Source: Pacificoceanicola sp049341065 (GTDB taxonomy: Bacteria > Pseudomonadota > Alphaproteobacteria > Rhodobacterales > Rhodobacteraceae). From it: 64,000 nt of DNA. The translations under genes were made by a program, and so were the position numbers. Location: the NCBI RefSeq assembly GCF_049341065.1, contig NZ_JBMPIX010000009.1, positions 124,001-188,000 on the forward strand, given 5' to 3'. Under the pieces are notes generated by a model. The model saw only the letters and a program-made list of their open reading frames with translations. It was not told the origin of the DNA and made no database searches. Below, in pieces: positions 17,837-26,623 of the stretch (its first letter is position 1; each line of letters starts with the position of its first letter).

Positions 17837-18574
17837 ATGTCCCGTTGCCTGACCCCGAACCAAGCCACCCTTGCGGCAAAGCTTCTGTCAGAAGCGCTGC
17901 GTCATCTCGCATCTCTCGCCGATGCTGGAACGATGGGCCAGTGGGAGACCCTCCAGGGCTACCCAAAGGACCTCTACACGCTATTGGTCACGTTGGGTGT
18001 TATTCCCGTCGAGAAATATGATTATGGGTACACGATCTATATCAACACCGCCGATCGCCCGACCCTGAGCCGAACCCCAGACGAGATCGACACAAGCACC
18101 CTGACATGGTCCGAGTTCGCGATCCTGCTCAAGCATTTGCCCGATTTACTACCGGGATACATGGAGAGCGCCCTTCGGCAATGGGACATCGCAATGAAGC
18201 CCGCGAAGGGCAAGGAGCAGCTCTTTGTGTCGTTGGCGGAATGCGGTCTGTTAGAGCGCCGCTGGACAAGGTGGTACTGGACAGAGGCCATGCGCCCGTA
18301 TTTGCGCCCAACGCCGCCTCCCAGACAGCCAGGAAAACCCCTGAAGTCAGAACTCTATGACAGTTTGCCATTGCTGCTGCGCTGGCGGTTTCACCTTATT
18401 GCCCTGTATCACGGCAATAATCTGGAGGGGCACAAGGCGCTCGCCTTGGCGACGCATCGCCACTATCGAAATGGCCGCTGGCACCTTGAGGCCAAGTATT
18501 ATCACATCGCAGAAGAAGTCGGCTCGACGGAATGGTTCGCCTTCAGCAGGAAATTCTTTCCCCGCCGACGCTAA
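17837..18574 (+). CDS. Unrecognised 245-residue protein inserted between ftsK and lolA
   Basis: I do not recognise a family. The predicted protein is soluble, rich in Trp and Tyr (for example RRWTRWYWTEAMRPYLRP near 148-165), and ends in a basic, His- and Arg-rich tail (KFFPRRR). There is no signal peptide, membrane helix or known nucleotide or metal motif. The start is uncertain: ATG at 17837 is called, but GTG at 17831 or 17779 and ATG at 17728 are in frame, and the best purine-rich site (AAGAGGAAGAG) lies about 25 bp upstream. It runs opposite to lolA and ftsK and has its own terminator. Its codon use is more mixed than that of its neighbours, which suggests acquisition. Confidence 0.65.
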   Translation: MSRCLTPNQATLAAKLLSEALRHLASLADAGTMGQWETLQGYPKDLYTLLVTLGVIPVEKYDYGYTIYINTADRPTLSRTPDEIDTSTLTWSEFAILLKHLPDLLPGYMESALRQWDIAMKPAKGKEQLFVSLAECGLLERRWTRWYWTEAMRPYLRPTPPPRQPGKPLKSELYDSLPLLLRWRFHLIALYHGNNLEGHKALALATHRHYRNGRWHLEAKYYHIAEEVGSTEWFAFSRKFFPRRR

Positions 18575-18575
18575 C

Positions 18576-18608
18576 GAAAAGGGCGCCCGAAAGCGCCCGT
18601 TTTTTTTG
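18576..18608. terminator. Bidirectional terminator between the orphan gene and ftsK
   Basis: Stem GGGCGC/GCGCCC around a CCGAAA loop is followed by eight T on the plus strand. On the minus strand it is followed by CTTTTCGTT. It lies exactly between two convergent gene ends. Confidence 0.88.
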
Positions 18609-21600
18609 TCAGGCCTGTTCCGGCACCAAAATCTCGCGCTTGCCGACATGGTTGGCGGAACTGACGACCATTTCGTCCTCCATCTGCTCGACCAGACGCG
18701 CGGCCTTATTATAGCCGATGCCCAGTTTGCGCTGGATGTAGGATGTGGAGCACTTGCGGTCCTTGATGACAATCGCCACCGCCTGATCGTAGAGCGCGTC
18801 TTCGCCGTTGGTGTTGCCGCCGGTGTTCAGGCCCAGCACCGCGTCGATGTTTTCGGCTTTTTCATCATCCGGCCCCTGCACCACGCCGCCAACATATTCC
18901 GGCGGGCCATAGGCCTTGAGGTGGTTGACGATCTCTTCGACTTCCTCGTCGCTGACAAACGGCCCGTGGCAACGGGTGATCCGCGACCCGCCCGCCATAT
19001 ACAGCATGTCGCCCATGCCCAGCAGTTGCTCGGCGCCCATCTCGCCCAGAATGGTGCGCGAGTCGATCTTCGAGGTGACCTGGAAGGAGATCCGCGTTGG
19101 GAAGTTCGCCTTGATCGTGCCGGTGATCACGTCCACCGAGGGGCGCTGCGTTGCCATGATCAGGTGAATACCCGAAGCCCGCGCCATCTGCGCAAGTCGC
19201 TGGATGCAGGCTTCGATTTCTTTGCCCGCAACCATCATCAGGTCGGCCATTTCGTCAACGATGACGACGATAAAGGGCATCTTCCTGGGCTCGAACTCTT
19301 CGGTTTCGAACACCGGTTCGCCCGTTTCATCGTCAAAACCGGTCTGGACGGTGCGGCTGAACATCTCGCCCTTCTTCAGGGCATCGGCCACGCGAGAGTT
19401 GTATCCGTCGATGTTCCGCACGCCCATTTTGGACATCTTGCGGTAACGGTCCTCCATTTCCCCGACGACCCACTTCAAAGCCACAACGGCCTTTTTCGGG
19501 TCGGTCACAACGGGGGACAGAAGGTGCGGGATGCCGTCATAAACGGACAGTTCCAGCATCTTTGGGTCAATCATCACCAGACGCAGATCCTCGGGCGTCA
19601 GCTTGTAAAGCAACGACAGGATCATCGTGTTGATCGCCACAGATTTACCCGAGCCCGTGGTCCCGGCGATCAGCAGGTGGGGCATCTTGGCAAGGTTTGC
19701 CACGACTGGTTCGCCGCCGATATCCTTGCCCAAGGCCAGCGGCAGACCATGTTTGCCATCACCATAATCGCGGCCCGCAAGGATTTCGCGGAAGGACACC
19801 ATTTCGCGGTTGTCATTGGGCAGTTCGATCCCGATCACGCTGCGTCCCGGCACGGTCGAGACGCGTGCAGACAGCGCCGACATGGAGCGCGCGATGTCAT
19901 CGGCCAGACCGATCACACGAGAAGCTTTCAGACCCGGCGCCGGTTCCAGTTCGTACATGGTGACCACGGGGCCGGGCCGGACCGAAACGATCTCGCCCTT
20001 GACGCCGTAGTCATCCAACACCGATTCCAGCATCCGCGCGTTCTCTTCCAGCGCCTCGTCAGACAGCACATGGCGCTCAATCTGGTCCGGCGGCATCAGC
20101 AAACCCAGCGGCGGCAATTCGTATTCGGGGCGGTGGTCCTCGAATTTCAGCTGTGGTTGCGCCTCGGCCTGTGCCCGCTTTGACGGTTGGATCGGTTTGC
20201 GCAGCGGCTGTTGAACCACCTTTTTCGGCTCGGGCATCGGCGGCAGAGCCTCTCGCGCGGCGGCCTGCGGCGCGGGGCTGTCCATGATGATCGCCTCGTC
20301 CAAATCATCGCCGTAGCCGTCATCCATATAGTCGTCATCGCCGTAATCGTCGAAATCCCGCATCTCGCCGTAGGCCGCGTCCATCGGGGCCTCGGTCGGG
20401 GCGCGAAGGGTTGGCGCCTGAGGAATCGGGGCGGCGGCGACTGTGGCCACAGCGGCCGTCAACGGCGGCTCGACCGGCAGAGAAGCACGGGAGGTACTGG
20501 TCAAGGGCGGCTCGGGCGGCAGCGTTGTGCGCTGCGGCGAAGGATTGAAGATCAGCGGCTGCGGACCATGCCCACGCCCTTTGGTCAAAGGCTTGCTCGG
20601 GTCATGCGCAGATTTCGAAGCCACAAGCGGATTGCTTACGCGGCGCGACCGGATCACATCGGCGATCTTCGCCTTGACGCGATCTTCGCCCGGCGCATCG
20701 ACATCATGATCGATGACAGCGTCGACCATCTCGGGTTCGGGCATTGGATCACCGCGTTTGATCAGCGACGGCATGCGCGACAGAAAGCTGGTTTTTTCCG
20801 GCTGGGGCGCGGCGGCCTCGATATCGTCCATGAATGCAGGGACATCGTCGTCGATCACCGAGGTATCAGCGCGGCGGACGCGTTGGGTGACAGTCGGCTC
20901 GGCAATCGCCTCTTGCGCTGCGGCCCATTCCGCGGCTTCGGCTGCCTCGGCCTGCTTGCGTGCCCGGCGCTCGGCATTGGCGGCTTGTAGTTTTTGTGCG
21001 GCCCCGACGGCGCCATTCGCGCTTTTGCCCAGCAGGGTCATGAGGTTGGCATAGGCCATCACGACGCCCAGCATCAGGAAACGGCTCAGGCTTTTGATCT
21101 CGACCCGGGTGAAGCCCAGCACATAGGCACCAAAGACCACGATCACAGCGCCCAGCAAAAGTTGCACCAATTTCAGCCCAAGCCCGGGATCAACCGGCAA
21201 AAGGTTCAGAAGCGAGCCCATCATCATGTCGCCGAACAGTCCGCCAAGGCCAAAGTTGTGGCTCCAACCGGCGCTCTCGGCGAGGCCCGAGGCATAGACC
21301 GAGCAAAGAGCAACCCAGATCGGAGCGAACACCAGACGGGACAGCGCGCCAACTTCCTCGCGGTGAAGCGCAAGACGACCACCCCAGACAAGGAAACAGG
21401 CCGCAACGGCCCAGCAGCCCCAGCCAATGATCATGAACAGCGGCGCGGCAATCGAGGCCCCGATCCGCCCCATCCAGTTCTGAACAGGCGCGTCCGTGGC
21501 AGTCATGAAAGACGGGTCTTCGGGCGTGTATGAGGCGATCATCGCAGCAGCCATCAACCCGACGATCACCAGTGCAATCCCTGCCAGTTCGCGTCCCCGC

Positions 21601-21668
21601 TTTTCCAACGTCATCGCGGTGTTGGTGTCGAACAAGGGGTCTCGGCCCCGTGACTGATAAGATGCCAT
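18609..21668 (-). CDS. ftsK: DNA translocase FtsK
   Basis: FtsK, about 1019 residues, moves chromosome-dimer DNA through the division septum and activates XerCD. The N-terminal part has four predicted membrane helices (about 20-170), followed by a long acidic/Pro-rich linker. The motor has Walker A GTTGSGKS near 665-674 and Walker B IVDEMADLMM near 800. The C-terminal gamma winged helix (about 955-1015) reads KCSTSYIQRKLGIGYNKAARL. The start at 21668 has GACGAGGCGAGG before it; an ATG at 21704 overlaps dapC and cannot be excluded. Confidence 0.95.
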   Translation of the reverse strand: MASYQSRGRDPLFDTNTAMTLEKRGRELAGIALVIVGLMAAAMIASYTPEDPSFMTATDAPVQNWMGRIGASIAAPLFMIIGWGCWAVAACFLVWGGRLALHREEVGALSRLVFAPIWVALCSVYASGLAESAGWSHNFGLGGLFGDMMMGSLLNLLPVDPGLGLKLVQLLLGAVIVVFGAYVLGFTRVEIKSLSRFLMLGVVMAYANLMTLLGKSANGAVGAAQKLQAANAERRARKQAEAAEAAEWAAAQEAIAEPTVTQRVRRADTSVIDDDVPAFMDDIEAAAPQPEKTSFLSRMPSLIKRGDPMPEPEMVDAVIDHDVDAPGEDRVKAKIADVIRSRRVSNPLVASKSAHDPSKPLTKGRGHGPQPLIFNPSPQRTTLPPEPPLTSTSRASLPVEPPLTAAVATVAAAPIPQAPTLRAPTEAPMDAAYGEMRDFDDYGDDDYMDDGYGDDLDEAIIMDSPAPQAAAREALPPMPEPKKVVQQPLRKPIQPSKRAQAEAQPQLKFEDHRPEYELPPLGLLMPPDQIERHVLSDEALEENARMLESVLDDYGVKGEIVSVRPGPVVTMYELEPAPGLKASRVIGLADDIARSMSALSARVSTVPGRSVIGIELPNDNREMVSFREILAGRDYGDGKHGLPLALGKDIGGEPVVANLAKMPHLLIAGTTGSGKSVAINTMILSLLYKLTPEDLRLVMIDPKMLELSVYDGIPHLLSPVVTDPKKAVVALKWVVGEMEDRYRKMSKMGVRNIDGYNSRVADALKKGEMFSRTVQTGFDDETGEPVFETEEFEPRKMPFIVVIVDEMADLMMVAGKEIEACIQRLAQMARASGIHLIMATQRPSVDVITGTIKANFPTRISFQVTSKIDSRTILGEMGAEQLLGMGDMLYMAGGSRITRCHGPFVSDEEVEEIVNHLKAYGPPEYVGGVVQGPDDEKAENIDAVLGLNTGGNTNGEDALYDQAVAIVIKDRKCSTSYIQRKLGIGYNKAARLVEQMEDEMVVSSANHVGKREILVPEQA

Positions 21669-21687
21669 GCCTCGCCTCGTCTTTTTC

Positions 21688-22875
21688 TTACTTGTTATCG
21701 CCATACAGGCAGTCCCTGATAAGCGTCAGCCCTGCCTCGGCCTCGTCGTAGGGGGCAACAATCGCCACCCTGATATATCCCTTGCCCGGATTTCCCTGCG
21801 CTGTGTCCTTTGACAGATATTCACCCGGCAACACGCGGACACCGGTTTCCTGCCACAGCTTGAGCGTCGCGGCCTCGCCATCCTCGACCGGTAGCCAAAG
21901 GAACATGCCAGCCTGTGGCGGCATATACCCCGGCACATTGCCAAAGATGCGATCAGCCAGTTCGTATTTCCGGACGTACAGCGCGCGGTTCTCGACCACA
22001 TGCGCCTCATCTGCCCACAGCGCGGCCGAAACTGCCTGCAAGGGCAGCGGGATCGGGGCCCCGGAATAGGCGCGCAACTGCTTCATCCGCTTGATGCTTT
22101 CCGGGCCGCCCGCGACAAAGCCGGAACGCAGTCCCGGCAGACTGGAGCGCTTTGACAGGGAATGAAAGATCACCGCGCGTTCGGGGTCGGCGCCCATACG
22201 TTGCGCCACGCTCAACAGGCCCGTCGGGGGCGTATCACGGTAAATTTCGGAATAACATTCGTCCGCCATGATCTGGAAATCATACCGCTCGGCCAGATCA
22301 AGAAGCGCATGCCAATATGCCTCGTCTGCCACGGCGCCCTGCGGGTTCGCAGGTGAGCAGACATAGCAAAGCGCGGTGCGCTTCAGTACCTCTTCGGGCA
22401 ATGCTGCGAAGTTCGGCAGGTGGCCGGTTTCGGCAGTGGCCGGAACAAAGACCGGCTCGGCCCCGGTCGAGATCGCCGAGATCATGTAGACCTGATAAAA
22501 CGGGTTCGGCATCAGAACCACGGGACGTTCGCCGCCCTTGGTTTCCGGGCAAAGCGCCATTCCGGCATTGTAAAGCGCCTCGCGGGTGCCGTTGACCGAC
22601 ATGACCTTTGTGTCGGGATCAAGGCTGACGTCAAAGCGGCGCTTCACCCAATCGGCGATGGCGGCGCGCAGTTCGGGCGTGCCTTCGTTCGGTGGGTAGC
22701 GACCAAAATCCGCAGCGTTTTCGGTGATGATATCGGTGATCCACGCCGGGAACGGGTGTTTCGGCTCGCCAATCGACATGTGCCGCACCGGCCCACCCGC
22801 TTCGTGCACGTCCAAAAGGGCGCGCAAACGCGGGAACGCATAGGCCGGTAGGTTCGAGAACCGCTCGGGGAACAT
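21688..22875 (-). CDS. dapC: Succinyldiaminopimelate-type aminotransferase (fold type I)
   Basis: A 395-residue class I/II aminotransferase. The PLP lysine is Lys242 in HSLSKRSSLPGLRSGF, the ring aspartate is in MADECYSE (about 204-210), and CSPANPQG is at 173-180. The overall match is to the DapC group, which makes N-succinyl-L,L-diaminopimelate for lysine and peptidoglycan. Substrate assignment rests on similarity. It lies 19 bp upstream of the ftsK start and is probably co-transcribed with it. Confidence 0.8.
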   Translation of the reverse strand: MFPERFSNLPAYAFPRLRALLDVHEAGGPVRHMSIGEPKHPFPAWITDIITENAADFGRYPPNEGTPELRAAIADWVKRRFDVSLDPDTKVMSVNGTREALYNAGMALCPETKGGERPVVLMPNPFYQVYMISAISTGAEPVFVPATAETGHLPNFAALPEEVLKRTALCYVCSPANPQGAVADEAYWHALLDLAERYDFQIMADECYSEIYRDTPPTGLLSVAQRMGADPERAVIFHSLSKRSSLPGLRSGFVAGGPESIKRMKQLRAYSGAPIPLPLQAVSAALWADEAHVVENRALYVRKYELADRIFGNVPGYMPPQAGMFLWLPVEDGEAATLKLWQETGVRVLPGEYLSKDTAQGNPGKGYIRVAIVAPYDEAEAGLTLIRDCLYGDNK

Positions 22876-22983
22876 AGGGTTTCGCTTTTAACTGCCTCGG
22901 GGTGCGGGATCATTGTCGTCCCGCTTTGCCGCAGGATACGGAATTAGGGGGGCTTCTGTCCAGAATCTTGACGCCATGACGCG

Positions 22984-23100
22984 GCCATGTGGCGGGAATG
23001 TCGCAATGAGCGGGCGGACACTAAGAAACGCCCGCCGCCGCCGTGGCAATGTTGCAACGCCACAAGCGGTTTTCGACCAGATGCAACCGCTGCGACGATG
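22984..23100. other. Hairpin-rich intergenic spacer between dapC and amidase genes
   Basis: The 227-bp spacer contains three inverted repeats: GCGGGCG/CGCCCGC around 23010-23034, GTGGC..GCCAC around 23044-23064, and AGCGGTT/AACCGCT at about 23066-23092. None has a T tract, so they are not plain terminators. No gene is seen. Confidence 0.4.
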
Positions 23101-23102
23101 CG

Positions 23103-24434
23103 TCAGGCCAGCGCTGTTTCCGCGGATTTTGCAATGCGCAGAAGGCGTTCTTCGGCCATTGGCGGAGCCATCAGGCTTATGCCGCAGCTTGGCGTCCCCG
23201 TGGGCAGAGTGATCGCGCACCCGCCCATCAGGTTGCCAACGCGCGTGTTGCGCAGTGTGATCAGGTTTTCGGTGACATAATACTCGCCCTGCTCCATCAG
23301 CTTGTCGACTTTCGGGGCAAGGTTGGGGGCCGTTGGGCAGAGCACGGCATCAAAGCCAGCGGTCTTTTCAAGCCAAAGCGCGCGTACCTGTTCCAGTCTT
23401 TGCCAAGCGGCCACATAGTCGGCGCCATTGTGCGCGGCGCCCGCAGCAAAGCGCTCGCGGATCGGGGCGAACATCAACTGCGGCCGCGCCTCGATCGCCT
23501 TGCCCCATGTCGCCCAGGCTTCGGTGGTGTAAAGGATTGCGGCGTCGCCCATCGGCCCCACAAGTTCGGGGAAGTCAAAGGGGATCACCTCGGCGCCAGC
23601 AGCCTCAAGCCGCTTTATGGCCGAGGCATAGGCTTGCGCGGGAGCGTCTCGCAGATCGTCCATGACAATGGTTTGCAGGGCGGCAAAGCGGCGCCCCTTC
23701 AGGGGGCTGGGTCCGCGCAAGTCGATCGGCGGCCTCCCCTCCAAAGCGGCAAGCACCAGCGCCGCATCTTCGACCGTTTGGCACAGTGGGCCAACGGTAT
23801 CAAACTTGGCCGCCAGGGGCACGACACCCTTACGGCTCAGACGGCCCGAGGTGGTTTTCAACCCGACAAGATCGTTCCAGACCGAGGGAATCCGCACCGA
23901 TCCACCGGTGTCCGAGCCAATCGCCGCGGCCGCCAGCCCGAACGCCACCGAAGCCGCCGCCCCGGAAGACGATCCGCCCGCCACCGCTGCGTGGTCATTC
24001 ACGCAAGGCGCGGTTTGCGTCACCGGGTTCAGACCCAACCCCGAAAAGGCCAGCTCCGACATATGGGTTTTGCCCAGACAGACAAGGCCAAGCGCCGTCG
24101 CGGTCCTGAGCACTTCGGCGTCCTGGCCCGGAATGCGCCCACGCAGCAGGTGCGACCCTGCCTCGGACACGGTGCCTGCCGTGTCGAAAAGATCCTTCCA
24201 ACTGACCGGCACGCCATCCAAGGGCGACAGGCGCTGACCCGAGGCCGCGCGCACTTTGGCAGCCTCAGCCTCGGCCAAGGCGCGCTGCGGGGTCAGACGG
24301 GCATAGATGCGCGGCCCCAAGGGGTGGGCCCTGATCGCCGTCAGGAAATATTGGGTCAACTCGACGGGATCAATCGTACCTGCGGCGATGCCCCGGCCAA
24401 GTTCGGCTGCGCTCATCTGCGAATAATCGGTCAT
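23103..24434 (-). CDS. Amidase signature family protein
   Basis: A 443-residue amidase with the Ser-cisSer-Lys triad: Lys80 in VSWKDLFD, the GGSSSG loop at 153-158 and Ser179 in SDTGGSVRIPS. Such enzymes hydrolyse small amides. Although related to GatA, no gatC or gatB is nearby and the sequence reads as a stand-alone amidase of unknown substrate. It is divergent from the UbiH-type hydroxylase gene, with 81 bp between the two starts. Confidence 0.87.
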   Translation of the reverse strand: MTDYSQMSAAELGRGIAAGTIDPVELTQYFLTAIRAHPLGPRIYARLTPQRALAEAEAAKVRAASGQRLSPLDGVPVSWKDLFDTAGTVSEAGSHLLRGRIPGQDAEVLRTATALGLVCLGKTHMSELAFSGLGLNPVTQTAPCVNDHAAVAGGSSSGAAASVAFGLAAAAIGSDTGGSVRIPSVWNDLVGLKTTSGRLSRKGVVPLAAKFDTVGPLCQTVEDAALVLAALEGRPPIDLRGPSPLKGRRFAALQTIVMDDLRDAPAQAYASAIKRLEAAGAEVIPFDFPELVGPMGDAAILYTTEAWATWGKAIEARPQLMFAPIRERFAAGAAHNGADYVAAWQRLEQVRALWLEKTAGFDAVLCPTAPNLAPKVDKLMEQGEYYVTENLITLRNTRVGNLMGGCAITLPTGTPSCGISLMAPPMAEERLLRIAKSAETALA

Positions 24435-24515
24435 TACGGCCCCTCGTGTTTTGCCCTGACGGTAGCGGCAGCGGGGCGCATGGACAATCCCGATAAGGGG
24501 CGCATATTGCCACTC

Positions 24516-25727
24516 ATGGAGAACGATCTGATCATCATCGGCGGCGGTCTGAACGGCCCCGCGCTTGCGCTGGCCGCCGCCAAGGCGGGTCTGAAAAGCA
24601 CCGTCATCGACGCCCTGCCCGTCGCCACCCGCGAGGCAGGCGAATTCGATGGCCGCTCTTACGCTTTGGCGCTGTCGTCGCAGCGGATGCTGGCCGCGCT
24701 AGGACTGTGGAACGAGCTGGCGGATAACGCGCAACCGATGCAGGAAATCAAGGTTTCGGACGGGCGCGTCGGGGATGCCAAGGTGTTTCTCGGGCTGCAC
24801 TTCGACAGCGCCGAGATCGAAGACGGCCCGATGGGCTATATGGTCGAGGACCGCTATCTTCGCCGCGCATTGCTGGCGGCCATGCAGGCCAATGACAAGA
24901 TCACTCACCTGTCCGGTGAAACCGTTATCTCTCAGGAGGTTGACGCATATGGGGCGCGCGTTTCCCTAGCCTCGGGGGGCACCCTGTCCGGGCGCCTTCT
25001 GGTCGGCGCCGATGGCCGGAAAAGCGGCACCTGCGCACGTGCCGGGATCAAGCGCACCGGGTGGAGCTATGGTCAGACGGCACTGGTCTGCGCCATCGCC
25101 CATGAAAAACCCCACCACGGCATTGCGCATCAGTTGTTTCTGCCGCCCGGGCCTTTGGCGATCCTGCCTTTGACGGGCAATCGCAGTTCCATCGTCTGGA
25201 GTGAGAAAGACGCCCAGGCCCGCGCGATCAACGCCCTGCCCGAAGCGCAATATCTGGATGTCCTGCGCCCGCGCTTTGGCGATTTTCTGGGCGAGATCAG
25301 CCTTGCCGGAGGGCGCTACACCTATCCGCTGAACCTGACGCTGGCGAACGCCTTTGTGGCGGATCGCGTGGCGCTGGTGGGCGATGCGGCGCATGGGATG
25401 CATCCGATTGCCGGTCAGGGGTTGAACGCAGGGCTACGCGATGTGGCGGCGCTGGCCCATGTCATCACCCACGCGGTGCGGCGCGGCGAAGATTTCGCCA
25501 GCCCGCAGGTTCTGGCCCGCTACCAAAGCTGGCGGCGCTGGGACACGGCCTCGCTTGCGGCGGCGACCGATGTGTTCAACAGGCTTTTTTCCAACGACAA
25601 CCCTTTGCTGCGCATGGGCCGCGATCTTGGTATGGCGCTGGTCAACGCCGCCCCCGGCCTGCGCCGCGATTTCATCCGCGAGGCGGCCGGTCTGACCGGA
25701 GAGCTTCCGGACCTGATGCGGAGTTAA
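24516..25727 (+). CDS. UbiH/UbiF/VisC/COQ6 family FAD-dependent hydroxylase
   Basis: A 403-residue flavoprotein monooxygenase of the ubiquinone-biosynthesis hydroxylase family. It has the N-terminal dinucleotide fold GGGLNGPALALAAAKAG (10-26), the mid-protein RRALLAAMQ, and the second FAD motif LVGDAAHGMHPIAGQGLN near 288-305. It probably hydroxylates a ubiquinone ring intermediate at the membrane. The start at 24516 fits the family; an in-frame ATG at 24480 would add 12 residues. Which ring carbon it modifies cannot be said. Confidence 0.88.
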   Translation: MENDLIIIGGGLNGPALALAAAKAGLKSTVIDALPVATREAGEFDGRSYALALSSQRMLAALGLWNELADNAQPMQEIKVSDGRVGDAKVFLGLHFDSAEIEDGPMGYMVEDRYLRRALLAAMQANDKITHLSGETVISQEVDAYGARVSLASGGTLSGRLLVGADGRKSGTCARAGIKRTGWSYGQTALVCAIAHEKPHHGIAHQLFLPPGPLAILPLTGNRSSIVWSEKDAQARAINALPEAQYLDVLRPRFGDFLGEISLAGGRYTYPLNLTLANAFVADRVALVGDAAHGMHPIAGQGLNAGLRDVAALAHVITHAVRRGEDFASPQVLARYQSWRRWDTASLAAATDVFNRLFSNDNPLLRMGRDLGMALVNAAPGLRRDFIREAAGLTGELPDLMRS

Positions 25728-25790
25728 GCCCCCTTCCCCCCTTCTGACCGGCGTGCCAAAAAGGCGCGAGTTGGATTTGGGAGGGGCAAA

Positions 25791-26543
25791 ATGACCCAGA
25801 AATGTGCAATCGTCACCGGCGCCGCGCGCGGCATCGGCTTGGCCACGGCGGACCTGTTCCTTGAGATGGGATGGAAAGTCGCCATGGTCGACCGGGACCG
25901 CGAAGAACTGCTGAAAGTCGCGACAGAGCGCAAGGATGTGCTGGCCATCGTGCGGGATGTCTCGATCCCCGCGGACGTCGAACACATGGTCGCGGAAACC
26001 AAGGGCTGGGCCGGGCGGATCGACGCGTTGATAAACAACGCAGGCGTGGCGGAATTCGGACCGATTGGCGACTGCACCTTTCAGATGTGGCGCCGGGTCA
26101 TGGAGACCAACCTTGACGGCGTCTTCCTGTGCTCGCAAGCCTGCACCGAGGCGCTGAAGGAAACTAGGGGTTCGATCGTCAATATCGCCTCGATCTCAGG
26201 GCTGCGCGCATCGACGTTGCGGGTGGCCTATGGCACCTCCAAGGCGGCGGTGATCCAGATGACCAAGCAATACGCGGCCGAACTGGGCGAATTCGGCATC
26301 CGCGTGAACTGCGTGGCGCCGGGGCCGGTGCGGACCAAACTGGCGATGGCGGTCCACTCGCAGGAAATCATCGACGCCTATCATGACGCCATCCCGCTGA
26401 ACCGCTATGGCAGCGAACGCGAACTGGCCGAAGTGATCACCTTTCTTGCGTCGGACAAGGCGTCTTATGTCACAGGGCAAGTGATCGCAGCCGATGGCGG
26501 CTTTGAATCGACAGGCGTCGGCCTGCCAGCCCTGCGCAAGTAA
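25791..26543 (+). CDS. Short-chain dehydrogenase/reductase
   Basis: A 250-residue SDR with nucleotide motif VTGAARGIG near 7-15, NNAGVAEFG near 82-90, and catalytic Tyr and Lys in VAYGTSKAA. The C-terminus VIAADGGFESTG is usual. It oxidises or reduces a hydroxyl/keto substrate with NAD(P); the substrate is unknown. It stands alone between the hydroxylase gene and its own terminator. Confidence 0.9.
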   Translation: MTQKCAIVTGAARGIGLATADLFLEMGWKVAMVDRDREELLKVATERKDVLAIVRDVSIPADVEHMVAETKGWAGRIDALINNAGVAEFGPIGDCTFQMWRRVMETNLDGVFLCSQACTEALKETRGSIVNIASISGLRASTLRVAYGTSKAAVIQMTKQYAAELGEFGIRVNCVAPGPVRTKLAMAVHSQEIIDAYHDAIPLNRYGSERELAEVITFLASDKASYVTGQVIAADGGFESTGVGLPALRK

Positions 26544-26553
26544 CGCATAACGC

Positions 26554-26592
26554 AAACGCCGCGCCCAGTTTCCCGGACGCGGCGTTTTTTTA
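26554..26592 (+). terminator. Rho-independent terminator after the SDR gene
   Basis: Stem AAACGCCGCG/CGCGGCGTTT with a 14-base loop is followed by a T run. It lies between the SDR stop and the convergent DUF2125 gene. Confidence 0.88.
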
Positions 26593-26623
26593 TGATTGGC
26601 GGGGACTAACCGCACTCAAGGCA

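Noticed and set aside
18357..20183. A 608-codon plus-strand open frame over ftsK
   Set aside because: It is antisense to the FtsK motor domain, with low-complexity His/Arg-rich sequence and no recognisable domain; the ftsK strand is clearly coding.
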